Source: an uncultured Bacteroidales bacterium (lineage in GTDB: Bacteria; Bacteroidota; Bacteroidia; Bacteroidales; P3). From it: a stretch of 51,994 nt of DNA. Below are positions 51,340 through 51,994 of this stretch, in pieces; position 1 is the first letter of the stretch, and each line of letters starts with the position of its first letter. Location: positions 1-51,994 of the forward strand of contig CAMVMX010000019.1 of the NCBI GenBank assembly GCA_947168665.1, written 5' to 3'. Below the pieces are notes generated by a model. It was not told where the DNA came from, ran no database searches, and worked only from the letters and a program-made list of their open reading frames with translations. Both the position numbers and the translations under genes were made by a program.

Positions 51340-51994
51340 CTTTTTTCATACCCCCGACCCCTTTCTTTTTTCATACCCCCGGCCCCTTTTTTCATACCCC
51401 CGACCCCTTTCAAAAGGGGAGGGCTGACGCGGTTGGCCTCTCCCCTCTTTTTTCATACCCCCGACCCCTTTCAAAAGGGGAGGGCTGGCGCGGGTGGCCT
51501 CTTGCTTTGGATGGGGAGGGCTTGGGCTGTGGGGAGGGCTGACGCGGTTGGTCTCTTGCTTTGGTTGCGATTGTTGCTTGCTCTGACCCGCTACCGCGAC
51601 CTCCCCTCTTTAGAGGGGCCGGGGGTATGTTTCTCCCCTTAAATACAATTGCTGTATGCTCTGACCCGCTACTGCGACCTCCCCTCTTTAGAGGGGCCGG
51701 GGGTATGTTTCTCGCTCTTTTTCATACCCCCGGCCCCTTTCAAAAGGGGAGGGCTGGCGCGGTTGGTCTCTCCCCTCTTTTTTCATACCCCCCGGCTTCG
51801 CCGTACCCCTTTGGGAAAGGGGACGGAGGGCTGGCGCGGTTGGCCTCGTACTTTGGTTGGGAGGGCTGGCGCGGTTGGCCTCGTACTTTGGATGATGAGG
51901 GTTCGGGCTGGATGCAATTGTTGTATGCTCTGACCCGCCACCGCGACCTCCCCTCTTTAGAGGGGCCGGGGGTATGTCTATCTCGCTTTTTTTC
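51340..51994. repeat. REP-like repeat array (right cluster), runs off the window
   Basis: Reverse-type units at about 51393, 51458, 51722 and 51784 (the last with the GGCTTCGCCGT variant of the 253-bp repeat) and fragments at 51347 and 51370; forward units at about 51595, 51673 and 51941. Between them lie GACGCGGTTGG/GGCGCGGTTGG segments. No gene is visible in this stretch. Confidence 0.85.

Overview
This window looks like chromosomal DNA from a member of the Bacteroidota, most likely the order Bacteroidales. The evidence is: several Bacteroidota-type promoters (TAnnTTTG, some with TTTG 19-20 bases upstream); an HU-domain/SPOR fusion protein; a BlaI regulator paired with an M56 peptidase that carries a TonB-type C-terminus; a PorE-like propeller/OmpA protein; a fimbrillin-like lipoprotein; and a gene for Kdo activation (Gram-negative LPS). 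The core genes are moderately GC-rich with C-ending codons. The stretch from about 3.0 to 9.6 kb is visibly AT-rich and looks acquired.

Layout. (1) 1-9.6 kb is an accessory region: the end of a TPR gene, then an island next to the 3' end of dnaK. It holds a YoeB-type toxin-antitoxin pair, a dead ISAs1-family insertion sequence, a HigB-like/ImmA-IrrE pair, an unknown membrane protein, a DUF2971-like protein, an acidic unknown protein and an Sll1717-type P-loop ATPase. Two displaced copies of the dnaK 3' end (789-941 and 1595-1708) lie inside this region, each followed by its own, unrelated terminator. (2) 9.6-20.8 kb holds dnaK, a lipoprotein 5'-nucleotidase, an unknown membrane-anchored protein, murF, a blaI-M56-LRR lipoprotein operon, an outer-membrane coiled-coil protein and tRNA-Pro. 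(3) 21-30.9 kb, all on the minus strand, holds lon with a PorE-like gene, and a seven-gene housekeeping run: deoxynucleoside kinase, kdsB, HU-SPOR, trmB, yebC, rsmI and mgtC-like. (4) 31.7-35.5 kb holds a flavin reductase, an iron alcohol dehydrogenase, glmM and a small STAS-like protein. (5) 36-45.5 kb, all on the plus strand, holds a secreted carboxymuconolactone decarboxylase/cupin lipoprotein with an exported amidohydrolase, a flavodoxin-like reductase, an acetyltransferase, an HxlR regulator, a radical SAM protein, a thioredoxin-fold protein, an M3 peptidase and a PspC protein. (6) 45.5-52 kb is rich in a GC-rich, hairpin-forming REP-like repeat in both orientations. It contains a DUF4143 ATPase bracketed by 253-bp near-identical direct repeats, a G-rich tract, a fimbrillin-like surface lipoprotein with a small partner gene, and two tRNA-Val genes.

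The most notable points are the repeated dnaK tails, which suggest that the dnaK 3' end is a site where toxin-antitoxin and possible defence genes are exchanged; the group of unknown genes in that island; the repeat-bracketed ATPase cassette; and an exported amidohydrolase-monooxygenase-fold fusion encoded beside a secreted CMD-cupin protein. All calls come from reading the sequence and remembered family features; no database search was run.
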